A stretch of 64,000 nt of DNA from Euryarchaeota archaeon UBA558. GTDB lineage: Archaea; Thermoplasmatota; Poseidoniia; Poseidoniales; Thalassarchaeaceae. A model generated the notes under the pieces. That model had not been told where the DNA came from. It saw only the letters and a list, made by a program, of their open reading frames with translations, and searched no databases. Both the position numbers and the translations under genes were made by a program. The stretch is taken from assembly GCA_002507175.1 (NCBI GenBank), contig DAZE01000015.1, forward strand, positions 1 to 64,000. Direction: 5' to 3'. This document shows, piece by piece, positions 11,001 to 18,476 of the stretch. The stretch's first letter is position 1. Each line of letters starts with the position of its first letter.

Positions 11001-13922
11001 CGTGACCTTCCTTGCGGGGATGCCCAAGGTGCGGAGCATCAATGCGAAAGTGCTGGAATACTCGTCACAAGACCCGATTCTCGCACTTTCAAGCAACCAT
11101 GTCGAGATGTCATTGGGGCCATCAGTCGCTTGTGAGGCCTCATTAAATCCAGATCCTGTGGAGGACCAGCGGAATTGCACAGTAGAGTTCCCGTTGGTCA
11201 AGAAGTCCGATACTGCCTCTATCTTATCCCATGCCGAGAAAGCACCTGATGACGATACCACCTGGTTGGTTATCGCCATCGTGCGATTCGTATCCTCGTT
11301 TATTGGGAAGTCCAACGCGTAAGAGCTCCCAGCATATGCGATCGACTCCTGTTTTTGGATGGCAGAAAGGTTGTAGTCAGGGGCATTGACCTTCAAAGAA
11401 TCCAAGAATGAGTTGTCGATGATCATGTCTCGAGTAGAGTTTGTCACGTTGAGCGTCACATCAGCCTCGACCATACTGGTGACGCTGAGTATGTTGTATG
11501 GCAGGATTGCCTGGCTTCCTGATTGGCCCAGTCCAGAGTACACATACGAGACATCCCAAACATGGAATGATCCGCTCCACACTGATTGGTCGGCGATCCC
11601 ACCTTGTATGTTCTGGGAGAGGGGCAACAGGGTGAGTCCATATGCGGACTGGTTCAGCCCCCACGAGCCGTTTAGGTACTGATCGAAAGTGTACCAACGG
11701 TAGAATGGGGTGATCGAGATGTTCGCGGAGTCAGCCTCGTTGAATCCTACCACAATCACATCGTTGGGTCCGAACGCGGACGAGGAATTCAATGGATCTA
11801 GCCCAAGGTTCAGTTCCTCGCCGTCGGGTATGCCGTCACCGTCCGTGTCGGGATTTTCTGGGTCAGTCCCGTCTTGTTCCTCATTAAGGTCCGGCACTCC
11901 ATCGCCATCAGTGTCCAAAGGATTCTGGTCATCCGATGGGTTATTTTGAGGATTTGTGCCATCCAGATACTCTTGTAGGTCCCCCACACCCCCCAGATCG
12001 GAGTCCGAAACGTTCCACAAGGTCACCCAACCATCGAATGACCCATTCGTCAGGCTTGCACTACCGAATGTCAGATCACACCCAGTGCTATTTTCGAAAT
12101 AGTCGTTGAGGCCATCGAAATCGGTATCTAATCTATTGGAGCATGGTTCGCCAGGGTCAGTTCCATCGAGCCAAACCTCTGTCCAGTCATCTACGCCGTC
12201 TGAGTCGGTGTCGACGAGGTTGGGGTCCGAAAAATAGCCATACTCGGAAAGGGATTCTTCCCAATCTGCAAGCCCATCCCCATCTGTGTCAGCATAATCA
12301 TCGTCGCACCAGGGCTCATTTACTGCCCCGACAGTATTGTTCCAGCACCATGAGCCGTTCAATATGTTGATCCACACGGTATTGTTGGGCGGAATGGGTT
12401 GTACTAGGTCCAGAGTAAGGTCACCGTCGATGCGCTCCCATTTGAAGGGGGTCCTAGACCCATCTTGGGAGACGTACAAACCCAACGTCATGTCTGGTGT
12501 CCGCCAGTTTGGGCCCGGAGGGACCCCCTCAGTGGAGTTCAATGTGACTTGTTGGGCTATGGGATCCCAACCTTCGACTGTCAGATTCGCAATTGAGGTG
12601 TTCACGCAAGGGTCTGAACCGTGTGAATCAGCCTCAGTCCCATCCTTAACCCCTCCAAAGTCTGTGTCTGGGACGTCCCATTTCGTGCAAGTGATATTCT
12701 CCATGTAATTAGGTATGCCATCTTCATCAGCATCCCCATCGTCTTCTATCCTAGTCGGATCCGTCTCACCAGGGTCGACATTCCCGTTGAAGTTGGAATC
12801 CTCCACACCGTCATCAAATGGGTCCCCATCCGTGTTGTTGTTCCTAGGGTCCGAGGAAAGGGGGGGGCTACCATAGCTGCCGTTGACCTCGATGCCATCG
12901 GTGATGCCGTCATTGTCCGTATCCACTGCAGTTGGATCGGTGAGGAGGATCAAGGCCTCTCTTGAGTCATTCAAGCCGTCGCCATCAGTATCATTCGAGA
13001 ATGGGTCGGTGAAGGTTATTCCATCCACCTCGGCAGTCAGGAAGGCGCAACCGCCGGGGCCGAGCGATAACACTGGGTTGCACGGGGTTTCTGTCTGGGT
13101 TCCGTTTTCCGGGCCAGGTTGGAAGTATTGGGTCGGTGGGAAAGTAGATCCGTCCCTGGTAGACCATGCGGGGTTGATGTATTCCCAGAGGTTGAGTAAC
13201 CCATCGTCATCGGGGTCGCCGTAAGCGCCGTCATCACCCGTTCCATCTGTTGGGTCCAGTCCGAACGCAATTTCCCAGCCATCGTCCATCCCATCTCCGT
13301 CCGTGTCCCAACCATCCACATCCTCATCGATCAAGCCGTCTCCGTCGTCATCGTTTGAGGCGCAATCTGCGTCTCCATCAAAATCAGAGTCGGCGGAATC
13401 GACCAGTCCGTCGTAATCGTCATCGAATCCATTCGTGCAAATGTTTCCCGCTGGGTCTTCGTCGACGCCATCTGAACCATTGCCTTGGATGATCTGCATG
13501 GCAGACTCCTCATCCCAGTTGCTAACAGGTACCGTTCCATTCCACCAAACTCCATTGTCCAGAACGGTTGGCGTTGAGGCGTCGTCCCAACCTGCTGGTA
13601 TCCCCCACAAGTACTCATTCAAGTTTGTTAGGAGGTCTCCATCTGGATCTCCTGTCGAACCATTCAAGTCATTCGGCGAAAGTGGATCCAGTCCGTACTT
13701 CCATTCCCACCCGTCTGGCAAGCCATCATCGTCGCTGTCCCAGTCCTGAGGTTGGGTATTTATGTAAAACTCGAGGCCGTAAGCCAGTCCGTCTCCGTCC
13801 GCATCCAACGATGCTGCAGCGCGCATGGACCCTATTTGTAGAATGGATATGGTTGAGAGCAACATCAGACAGATCAAAATGACAGCTGACCTCCTTTGGG
13901 AGAGCCCATATGCCTGTTGCAT
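5007..13922 (-). CDS. Giant surface protein: TSP3 repeats, transglutaminase-like domain, Ig-like stalk, DUF4129-like cytoplasmic tail
   Basis: About 2971 residues. In order: an N-terminal signal segment (roughly residues 12-35); DxDxDG calcium-binding TSP3 repeats to about residue 735; a transglutaminase-like core around 890-1030 with the active-site motif GSCDEYSSTF (Cys952) and GRHLTSWVEAHL (His994); about 1700 residues of Ig-like/Big-type repeats containing recurrent strings such as ITGTLISDNG and IRGKVTDNLPGG; one membrane helix near 2821-2844 followed by RRRRSKRLR; then a 120-residue helical domain like DUF4129. Transglutaminase plus DUF4129 is the pairing of TgpA-like proteins. The expected third catalytic residue, Asp in a W-x-x-[FD]-[DP] context, appears to be Gln1020 in GWQPFQACP. 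The ATG at 13922 is chosen because a TATA-like CTTAAG lies 28 bases upstream; a TTG at 13943 is also in frame. Probably co-transcribed with the surface protein upstream. Confidence 0.85.
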   Translation of the reverse strand: MQQAYGLSQRRSAVILICLMLLSTISILQIGSMRAAASLDADGDGLAYGLEFYINTQPQDWDSDDDGLPDGWEWKYGLDPLSPNDLNGSTGDPDGDLLTNLNEYLWGIPAGWDDASTPTVLDNGVWWNGTVPVSNWDEESAMQIIQGNGSDGVDEDPAGNICTNGFDDDYDGLVDSADSDFDGDADCASNDDDGDGLIDEDVDGWDTDGDGMDDGWEIAFGLDPTDGTGDDGAYGDPDDDGLLNLWEYINPAWSTRDGSTFPPTQYFQPGPENGTQTETPCNPVLSLGPGGCAFLTAEVDGITFTDPFSNDTDGDGLNDSREALILLTDPTAVDTDNDGITDGIEVNGSYGSPPLSSDPRNNNTDGDPFDDGVEDSNFNGNVDPGETDPTRIEDDGDADEDGIPNYMENITCTKWDVPDTDFGGVKDGTEADSHGSDPCVNTSIANLTVEGWDPIAQQVTLNSTEGVPPGPNWRTPDMTLGLYVSQDGSRTPFKWERIDGDLTLDLVQPIPPNNTVWINILNGSWCWNNTVGAVNEPWCDDDYADTDGDGLADWEESLSEYGYFSDPNLVDTDSDGVDDWTEVWLDGTDPGEPCSNRLDTDFDGLNDYFENSTGCDLTFGSASLTNGSFDGWVTLWNVSDSDLGGVGDLQEYLDGTNPQNNPSDDQNPLDTDGDGVPDLNEEQDGTDPENPDTDGDGIPDGEELNLGLDPLNSSSAFGPNDVIVVGFNEADSANISITPFYRWYTFDQYLNGSWGLNQSAYGLTLLPLSQNIQGGIADQSVWSGSFHVWDVSYVYSGLGQSGSQAILPYNILSVTSMVEADVTLNVTNSTRDMIIDNSFLDSLKVNAPDYNLSAIQKQESIAYAGSSYALDFPINEDTNRTMAITNQVVSSSGAFSAWDKIEAVSDFLTNGNSTVQFRWSSTGSGFNEASQATDGPNDISTWLLESARIGSCDEYSSTFALMLRTLGIPARKVTGFSGGVQDPDSTTHTFYGRHLTSWVEAHLQTNENLGGVDLGWQPFQACPSPPPISVIDISRTTGDHDRSGSEALLFQGRLVFTENGTPVENTEVRSHIIPENAALEPPFFNSLSAFGLSITNETGWFTITSDPSSMTYPRPGLAAFVLEVMGSGSVPYSVMTSQTGLAQSQNEIWGLNLTDDPSISLLDPQPVSLPPVGAGVTTDLEGRFLWENLDLSDPSDLDDEISGSSAFTLFLEYTTVNLGTVNISAPVTDQGFFQFPVAIDENEPLGPIDARIWFSGWREDGLQPSPAPPHVRPSGLDFQMNVTLAPDLVLSLEGGYENSSLLGINEDVSINGSAMSRGDTPEPMNGTLFLDIRSAGSTGDFIPITSWYLNDSSWAAQPGEFQITWNFSENVVPIPSGLIDVRFRYQADGLEASDFELFEDNFGIVGYLKLDYSLIPSLRANEALVEVSITDHTNTPLQFYPGIFTLDYNGANVWTQTNSSTTLEVVWTPGDEGIVPAGDYPWVFNYSGSQYLKPLTNADSHRLQAEAQVTWSLDRDWFHRNTTGFANGTLVDAGLATPIIGNNTTIVIDITVPDAEGQGSTKIPIGQGAMNTSTGAFSVQFTSPQDLGSSVYEMQISFDFYRGSDEAGPYYVMPFSGDLFRQMGLESEFAITPFPPQVEVVAGTDFQVSGRVSDVADNSPLDGIEVTLWLDLGGLNETLLFTNTTDSSGNATLIATMPPNIAPGTVNLTLIVADDLVDAIQLEGATRRTGNQSNLQAVVIVPSGVSIDSAPSSVIAGQSFSISGRVLDGVDSNRTVSGPMALQIRFLNDDSETLVQSVLTSVNGSFSLLVPTDPQSDGVTSGNKTLIVTIINGSSPFYLTSSGISDILVIGVTELVQLRPNIPTVADRGETVEFSAILVESSDNDLPIGGVSAAARFHHTWVTPQVTLSNGSAVFQFQIPPEHPLGIVQIEFFFNGSSSLLPTNSSVFTLTVRSDTQLVIDPISGNPVAGGSVDITGTLISDNGSALVNRVGTPLSIGLTFKLDGVDDGFTLNSFSISADGTWSVKMVLDADTPRGNHLVEATYLPAVPYFQQSEASATFDSRGFTLTTILSPLDLDPDGRTVRGDNLTVNISLIDNTGSPVPASAISFSINGQFNGTATTDQEGIASYTLTVDDREEIGFMDLSATFPGLAGTTGLSSSTESIRVVILAPTVIEISEVSGTGIAGETITIAGTLLDEHGQLLVESDAPTSGVVRLSIDGVSMGPDYTVLTNQTSGEWTITIPIPIDVEFGSHNATVDFLGGFTWVDPMGQGDSLNPEFYLPSTSTVEYNATQTSQVIITTPPTTVDRNDLLLIDGRITDGIGRVLPGRTVSISIEGTFVTDSVADSEGNFSVYLPIPADMQLGPRVVRAAFLGEVFVLPSNGSTVFTVYAPTIITLNDLAPSAVGDLITIRGKVTDNLPGGDLQNHTVEVTVDGAFIGATLTDQNGTWSLTWTIPETLSVGNHSVEAFAPQQGFYRQSSVARTLSIAYHTEISLEIPQPSVTRGEAWTITGRLYDADTVGSPGLFGRSINVEFDGVIATTVITGTSGLFSFELPADSSFTRGEHQITVKFQGEELYLPAIANSSVLVRANIDVQVIWSDASVIRSDQNNPIRIEGRIVEVGGDSEIVSDIEVTLSWNGQSRPASVTWDEATGHFEIEAPSLEFYPPGDLVMTITATPPAPSYLNEGSTNHTILMKVPVFFSFDPPSFVIYEGDRNIQGRTTVIAQDTNAPVEGVAITAMLANETGMIFTMTKTTDVDGVADYTFLTESPVPAFSDNRHWGDLKIEFSTDSEIIDPQDRIWLTVAHGGLNVTYFVEEDPILTQQTIAISGLVVILAITATVLLRRRRSKRLREFSNIFGYAAELLAAGDEIRQAIFTCYEGLVTVLQKRGFLRRDFETVREFEVAIRQALPIKEEALVSLDRVFEEARYSSHELGQSERERARAALADVLTAIDELREIPDRIIDAQVDEY

Positions 13923-13947
13923 AATTAGAATCCCATCCCGCAAGGCA

Positions 13948-13953
13948 CTTAAG
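13948..13953 (-). promoter_or_regulatory. TATA-like element before the giant surface protein
   Basis: CTTAAG, reading TTCTTAAGTG on the coding strand, is centred about 28 bases before the ATG at 13922. It lies in the 58-base gap after the upstream gene, so the giant gene may have its own promoter as well as readthrough. Confidence 0.35.
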
Positions 13954-13980
13954 AAGAATGGAGCATTGTTCGGACTTCGT

Positions 13981-16854
13981 TTAGACTAACTCGATGTCGT
14001 CATCAATTGAATCCTCATATCGAGGCTCAGTTATGCTTGGGGGCTCAACCTCTACGGCAGGCTGGGCATTCATCTCACTGGATAAGGCATCGAGCAGCGC
14101 CATTTGAGCTGCTACCCGGCGGCGGCTCATACGAGACTGGAAGCCGGCGAAGAGTAGGAGTATCGCCAAACCTGCTACGATGATTGTCGATGTTCTTGGG
14201 TGGGTCACCTCGTTAACCAACAGATCAAACACTGATGCAATACTGACCACCATGGTCAAGGTAAGCTCGGCGGTGTAGGAGTCAGGCCATGCCTGATTCG
14301 TCGCGAAGGGGCTTGCCTCAACACTGACCGGTACCCTATCCCCGTTGTTTGCATTGGACGGGGCTGTCACCCTGATTCTGAAGGTTACCTCCTGGAATGG
14401 GCCGATCTTCACTAGAGGAGAGCCAGAAGGGCCCTCTACGTCTACACTCCAACCCTGTTGGTCGACGCTTGCGCTCAGTAGGACGGTTTGAGGGCTATTT
14501 CCCTTATTCTTCACTTTGATCTGGTAGGCATATTCGTCGCCGGGTCCTATGCCCCGGTTTGATGTGACCTGCACCAATTCCAGTGCTGGATCATCCGCCT
14601 TGACGTTGAGTGTTACAGCTAAATCGAAATATCGGGCATCTTCGTTGTCGGATGAAGTGTCCTCTTTGACGCGGAGGAAGATGGTGTGATTCCCCTCTAC
14701 TACTTGAGAAGTCATTTCGATTGTCATGTGCAATTCAATAAAATCATCAGGGCCCAGCGTGACTTTGGGGGCATTGGACCCTGCGCTATCAATTATATTG
14801 TAGGTCCAGATACCGTAGGCCTGATTCCTGTCGGTATTCTCAGATAGGGATGCGGGGTTGATTATCAGCCATGAGGTTGCTTCAGACGAATCTCCGGACA
14901 GGCTGTTTGTGACTCTTATCCTCATGGATGTCGACGAACAGTCATCCGTCTCAATGAACCCAAGTGGGACGCCGTCGCAATCCTGCGAGACTTCTGCTCT
15001 GATGCCGAATGTCCTCTGGATGGTGAATTCGACTATCGTCTTCAGAGAGCTGTTGTTCATGCTTGCTACCTCAAGCCTGATCATTCCCGTGTCTGGGTCC
15101 GCCCTGTCCCCCGATGGCTTGATGGACAACCTGATTGTCTGAGTATTGTGCCGATCCATTGAATTCGTGTGGAATGTCCCATCGTCGTCGTCCTCAAGTA
15201 TTCTCTGTCCAGTTTCATTGTCATAGACTTGAATGATCGCCTTGGATCTCTCTAGTACGTCGATCCTGAAAGAGTCGGATGTGAAACCCGAGTTGAAGAC
15301 ATCCATCAAAAATGAATTGAACTCTCCATTTTCGACGTACCTTGGCACGTTAGGATCTATTTGTGGGATAGATGAGTTTGCGATCAAATCCTCCTTTTCT
15401 TTATCCCAAACCGACACAACGGGAGGTTGGTAGACCTGTAGCTTCTCTATTTCCAACTCCAGCGTATCTGAGACGCTTTCGAAAGAGCCCCCGACCTCTG
15501 CGTCACCGATTGCCCTTATTCTGATCTTTGGAGGTACGAAACTCAAGTCAAGCGGGGCAGTGATAGTCATAATTGGACTTAATATGGTCCCCCCAGAGTT
15601 CATCGTGTAGCCCCCCGGGCTGTCAAATTCAACAAGCCAGTCTGAACCTAGTGTGGTTAATAGTTGCAGTTGCACGTTCATAGAAAGGGTGGCATCGCCG
15701 CGATGTATCAGTTGCAAGGGCACGGGCGTAATTGCGCCGGGCGCAATGTATTCTACCCCTCTGTCATCGGCGTGTTTCAGGGAAACTCCGAACTGGTTCA
15801 TCTTGATAGTCTCATGGGATATTGTGAATACGTTCGATTGCACGTCAGTGACCCTCAACTCTGCCTCGTAATCACCCGATTCCAAACCACTCTGATAGGC
15901 CCATTTGAATCTCCCAAACAATCCCTCAGTCGTCCATTCAATCTGTTGGGACACAGGGGTAAGGTCCTTCTCAAGCATTAGTTGATTCGTCTCTGTATAC
16001 CTCAGTCTCAATTCCACGGATTCGATATCCTTCCTGCCAAAGGCGCTTTTCACATCGAAGCTAAATTGCATTTCCCTGTCACTAATGACATCGTTTGGAT
16101 ACCAATCCACGACTGCGCCATCTATGAATTCGTCACCAGGCCTCTGAACGAAGAAAACAGTATCTGAGACGGCATTTGTGCTTATTTCGATCAATGAGTA
16201 CCTGTTGTCACCGCTGATTTGGTTGAATGCAACCTTGGCGTCGCAATCATTGAAGAAGCCACCGTCCCCACATCCCGTCATTTCCGCTCGGACTACCAAG
16301 ACTAGCTCATCTGATTCAGAGACCATGAATGAACTCGGTCCACCTGATCCTGTGAAATCGACGTCTATTGCCTCGTGCTCGAAGTCACAGCCCGTGAAAC
16401 CCGAGCATGCCTCGTTTTCCAATTCCCCTGTCGCCACAGTGGAGCCTCCTGCCTGCAGGCTGAATGTCCATGTGACGATAGAGTTCTGAGGGCCTTCTGC
16501 CTTCAGGAATACATTCAGTGGTATGTAATATTGGCTACCTCCGCCGGTTTGTCTCTTATCCCCAACGACCTGGAGGGATTGCATCAATTCGTTTGTCGTG
16601 AACTCAATTGAACTATCCAGTGCTGAGGCCTCGAGCTGCCCCCCCTCAGATGGCAGTACTGTGGAGAGATTGTTCCCTGTTGTGAGGTATAAGGAATAGG
16701 TCTCTAGTTGGTTGGAAGCCCCAGATTCCATCCTAGCCGATGTCCCATCCAGCATGGAAGAGGTCGGTAGGATGCTTAGTTGGAACAATATCACCATTGC
16801 CATCGCAATGACTTGGGCCTTGGTGACTCCTCGTCCACCACTCCCATTGTTCAT
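13981..16854 (-). CDS. Large membrane-anchored surface protein with Ig-like and NEW3/CARDB-like domains
   Basis: About 957 residues. An N-terminal hydrophobic segment (AQVIAMAMVILFQLSIL) acts as a signal. The long extracellular part is beta-rich and Ig-like. Residues about 780-875 resemble the CARDB/NEW3 group of adhesion-like domains, with LVQVTSNRGIGPGDEYAYQI, VKNKGNSPQTV and VTAPSNANNGDRVPV. A single C-terminal helix (STIIVAGLAILLLFAGF) then RMSRRR, and a short acidic tail, put the C terminus inside. No catalytic motif is visible. The ATG at 16854 is chosen because a TATA-like TTTAA lies 26 bases upstream; a TTG at 16869 is also in frame. It precedes the giant transglutaminase-like protein on the same strand, so the two may form one surface assembly. 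Confidence 0.75.
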   Translation of the reverse strand: MNNGSGGRGVTKAQVIAMAMVILFQLSILPTSSMLDGTSARMESGASNQLETYSLYLTTGNNLSTVLPSEGGQLEASALDSSIEFTTNELMQSLQVVGDKRQTGGGSQYYIPLNVFLKAEGPQNSIVTWTFSLQAGGSTVATGELENEACSGFTGCDFEHEAIDVDFTGSGGPSSFMVSESDELVLVVRAEMTGCGDGGFFNDCDAKVAFNQISGDNRYSLIEISTNAVSDTVFFVQRPGDEFIDGAVVDWYPNDVISDREMQFSFDVKSAFGRKDIESVELRLRYTETNQLMLEKDLTPVSQQIEWTTEGLFGRFKWAYQSGLESGDYEAELRVTDVQSNVFTISHETIKMNQFGVSLKHADDRGVEYIAPGAITPVPLQLIHRGDATLSMNVQLQLLTTLGSDWLVEFDSPGGYTMNSGGTILSPIMTITAPLDLSFVPPKIRIRAIGDAEVGGSFESVSDTLELEIEKLQVYQPPVVSVWDKEKEDLIANSSIPQIDPNVPRYVENGEFNSFLMDVFNSGFTSDSFRIDVLERSKAIIQVYDNETGQRILEDDDDGTFHTNSMDRHNTQTIRLSIKPSGDRADPDTGMIRLEVASMNNSSLKTIVEFTIQRTFGIRAEVSQDCDGVPLGFIETDDCSSTSMRIRVTNSLSGDSSEATSWLIINPASLSENTDRNQAYGIWTYNIIDSAGSNAPKVTLGPDDFIELHMTIEMTSQVVEGNHTIFLRVKEDTSSDNEDARYFDLAVTLNVKADDPALELVQVTSNRGIGPGDEYAYQIKVKNKGNSPQTVLLSASVDQQGWSVDVEGPSGSPLVKIGPFQEVTFRIRVTAPSNANNGDRVPVSVEASPFATNQAWPDSYTAELTLTMVVSIASVFDLLVNEVTHPRTSTIIVAGLAILLLFAGFQSRMSRRRVAAQMALLDALSSEMNAQPAVEVEPPSITEPRYEDSIDDDIELV

Positions 16855-16877
16855 GACTATGGGTATCAAGTCTGAGG

Positions 16878-16882
16878 TTAAA
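16878..16882 (-). promoter_or_regulatory. TATA-like element for the surface-protein pair
   Basis: TTTAA in CCTTTAACCTC on the coding strand is 26 bases upstream of the ATG at 16854. It is a candidate promoter for the two-gene surface-protein unit. Confidence 0.3.
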
Positions 16883-16967
16883 GGATTCTCACACCTCGTG
16901 CCATATCTAGGCTGGTTAGGCTACCCCTTAGGGTTGATTCAAGACTATGAGCGATCTCGGAGGATCT

Positions 16968-17052
16968 GCAGGGGTACCCGAGCGGTCAAAGGGGCCGGAC
17001 TTAAGCTCCGGTGGCAAGGCCTTCGTGGGTTCAAATCCCACCCCCTGCACCA
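16968..17052 (+). tRNA. tRNA-Leu (anticodon TAA), CCA encoded
   Basis: The acceptor stem GCAGGGG pairs with CCCCTGC (17042-17048), with discriminator A at 17049 and an encoded CCA at 17050-17052. The anticodon stem CCGGA/TCCGG encloses the loop CTTAAGC, giving anticodon TAA at 17002-17004. The T arm is GTGGG-TTCAAAT-CCCAC. The long variable region (TGGCAAGGCCTTC) is as expected for a class II tRNA. No intron is present. Confidence 0.97.
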
Positions 17053-17061
17053 AATAATCCA

Positions 17062-17472
17062 CTATCCGTTGTGTTTGACCCTCACCATGGTGCACCCAAG
17101 GTCGCTTTCGAATCCCATCACCTCGATTTTCGTCAGGGATACCGTGGCGGCAAGGGCCGCTTTTGGCTCCAGTACCCGATCAAGTATTCTCCTCGCAATG
17201 GTCTCTTGTAATTCTGCCCTCGATTCGGACAGAACAGCCTGAACTGAGTTCTCGAGGTATTCGTAATCCAACACGTTTTGTATGTCATCTTCAAACTCCA
17301 CATGGGAAGCCACCAGAACTTCGATATCGAATCGTACTGGTTGTGTAACGCCCTTCTCATGGTCGTGCACGCCTATGTCGATGTGCTTGGTCAGGTCCTC
17401 CATCCTGATGGTCCCCCACTCTTTGAGCCCGAGGATGCTGGCAGCGTGCGTCATTTCAGCACTCGATTTCAT
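17062..17472 (-). CDS. folB: Dihydroneopterin aldolase-like protein (FolB family)
   Basis: This 136-residue protein belongs to the FolB fold (T-fold), which converts 7,8-dihydroneopterin to 6-hydroxymethyl-dihydropterin in pterin/folate synthesis. The family start is visible as MEDLTKHIDIGVHDHEKG, where the Glu after the His is a substrate-binding position, followed by PVRFDIEVLV. The later LDYEYLENSVQAVL and the C-terminal KIEVMGFESDLG also fit. Its ATG overlaps the stop of the upstream reductase gene in an ATGA, so the two are translationally coupled. The first 20 or so residues are extra relative to usual family members, and a later in-frame ATG (17403) would begin right at the domain. The pairing with a pteridine-reductase-like SDR supports the pterin assignment. 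Confidence 0.82.
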   Translation of the reverse strand: MKSSAEMTHAASILGLKEWGTIRMEDLTKHIDIGVHDHEKGVTQPVRFDIEVLVASHVEFEDDIQNVLDYEYLENSVQAVLSESRAELQETIARRILDRVLEPKAALAATVSLTKIEVMGFESDLGCTMVRVKHNG

Positions 17473-18221
17473 TCCTGATCACCACTGAATGCAGGGTCCC
17501 TCATTTGTTGTCTAAATCTTTCTCCACCATCGACGTAAATAGTCTGTCCCGTGACTGATTTTGCCTTGGCCAAGTACAATACGGCATCTGCCACATCCTC
17601 GGGAGAGGGGCCAAAGCCCAATGGGGCAGTAGAGTTGACGGATTCTAATTTGTCCTCATCGAGGTAATCGCTGGTCAAGGTGTGCCCAGGGGCCACAGCA
17701 TTCACCCTCAAACTAGGTGCTAGTTCCCTGGCAAGTATGTCGGTTATCGAGGAAAGTGAGAACTTGGATAGTGTGTATGACAGGAAATCAGAGTTGGGAG
17801 ATTTAATCTTGAAGTCAAGTATGTTGACCACCCAACCACCTCCCGTTTTGTGCAGTTCCCTCGAGAGAATCAACGGAGAATATGCATTAACAATCATATG
17901 GCCAGAATATTTCTCAACCTCAATGGTGTTAACATCGTCATACGAATACATGGATGCATTGTTGACCAATCCCGCAACCTTGACTTTAAACAGAGTCTTA
18001 GTTCTATAAATCAACGCCTCAACATCTTGGAGGTTCGACAGGTCACAGTCTACAGTTTCGGCTTTTCCGCCTTGATCTCGTATTGTCGACGCCAAACTAT
18101 CAGCCTCACTCGACGAAGAATTGTAATGGATGATGACAAAAAACCCATTTGATGCAAGTGTTTGGCATATTCTCTTACCGATCCTGCGGGACCCTCCTGT
18201 GACAATCACGGCTTCTTCCAT
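17469..18221 (-). CDS. Short-chain dehydrogenase, probable pteridine/dihydrofolate reductase (FolM-like)
   Basis: This 250-residue Rossmann-fold SDR has the NADPH-binding loop TGGSRRIG, the NNAS motif (VNNASMYSY) and the catalytic YxxxK (SYTLSKFSLSS), and ends in the common SDR tail VTGQTIYVDGGER. The twin arginines in the glycine-rich loop are typical of pteridine reductases and FolM, which reduce dihydrofolate or dihydromonapterin. Direct overlap with folB (ATGA) supports a role in pterin or folate metabolism, possibly standing in for a classic dihydrofolate reductase. That specificity is inferred; the SDR family is certain. A TATA-like element 27 bases upstream of the ATG suggests a leaderless transcript for the pair. 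Confidence 0.85.
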   Translation of the reverse strand: MEEAVIVTGGSRRIGKRICQTLASNGFFVIIHYNSSSSEADSLASTIRDQGGKAETVDCDLSNLQDVEALIYRTKTLFKVKVAGLVNNASMYSYDDVNTIEVEKYSGHMIVNAYSPLILSRELHKTGGGWVVNILDFKIKSPNSDFLSYTLSKFSLSSITDILARELAPSLRVNAVAPGHTLTSDYLDEDKLESVNSTAPLGFGPSPEDVADAVLYLAKAKSVTGQTIYVDGGERFRQQMRDPAFSGDQE

Positions 18222-18243
18222 GTTTTTGTGGTTCAGTTTTATG

Positions 18244-18252
18244 ATTTATAAG
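18244..18252 (-). promoter_or_regulatory. TATA box for the SDR-folB pair
   Basis: CTTATAAAT on the coding strand is centred 27 bases before the ATG at 18221 and is one of the best TATA matches in the window. The surrounding 18222-18476 gap (255 bases, AT-rich, between divergent genes) also holds an imperfect inverted repeat around 18304-18330 (CCCGAGAATT / AAATTCGGG). Nothing gene-like was accepted there. Confidence 0.55.
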
Positions 18253-18476
18253 ATCGTCATAGCCTTAGTTGAGCAAGATTGATCTAGTATGTCATCGTAA
18301 AAACCCGAGAATTGCGTATCAAATTCGGGGAATTGAATATCACACTACATGCATTGTGGTTAATCCACGGATCAGATTTGCTAGAGTAAAACATACCTAG
18401 CATATTGTGACCAATCGAAAGATAGATGAAAAAAATGATCCATTTGACAAGATCACATTGAAACATCCCATAGGCA

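Noticed and set aside
16968..17052. tRNA-Leu as an integration site for a mobile element
   Set aside because: No integrase, no repeated tRNA 3' end downstream and no shift in gene content beside it.
18284..18466. 60-residue hydrophobic frame in the gap before lipA
   Set aside because: It lies in AT-rich promoter DNA between divergent genes, has no ribosome-binding site or TATA element, and its Phe/Ile content follows base composition.
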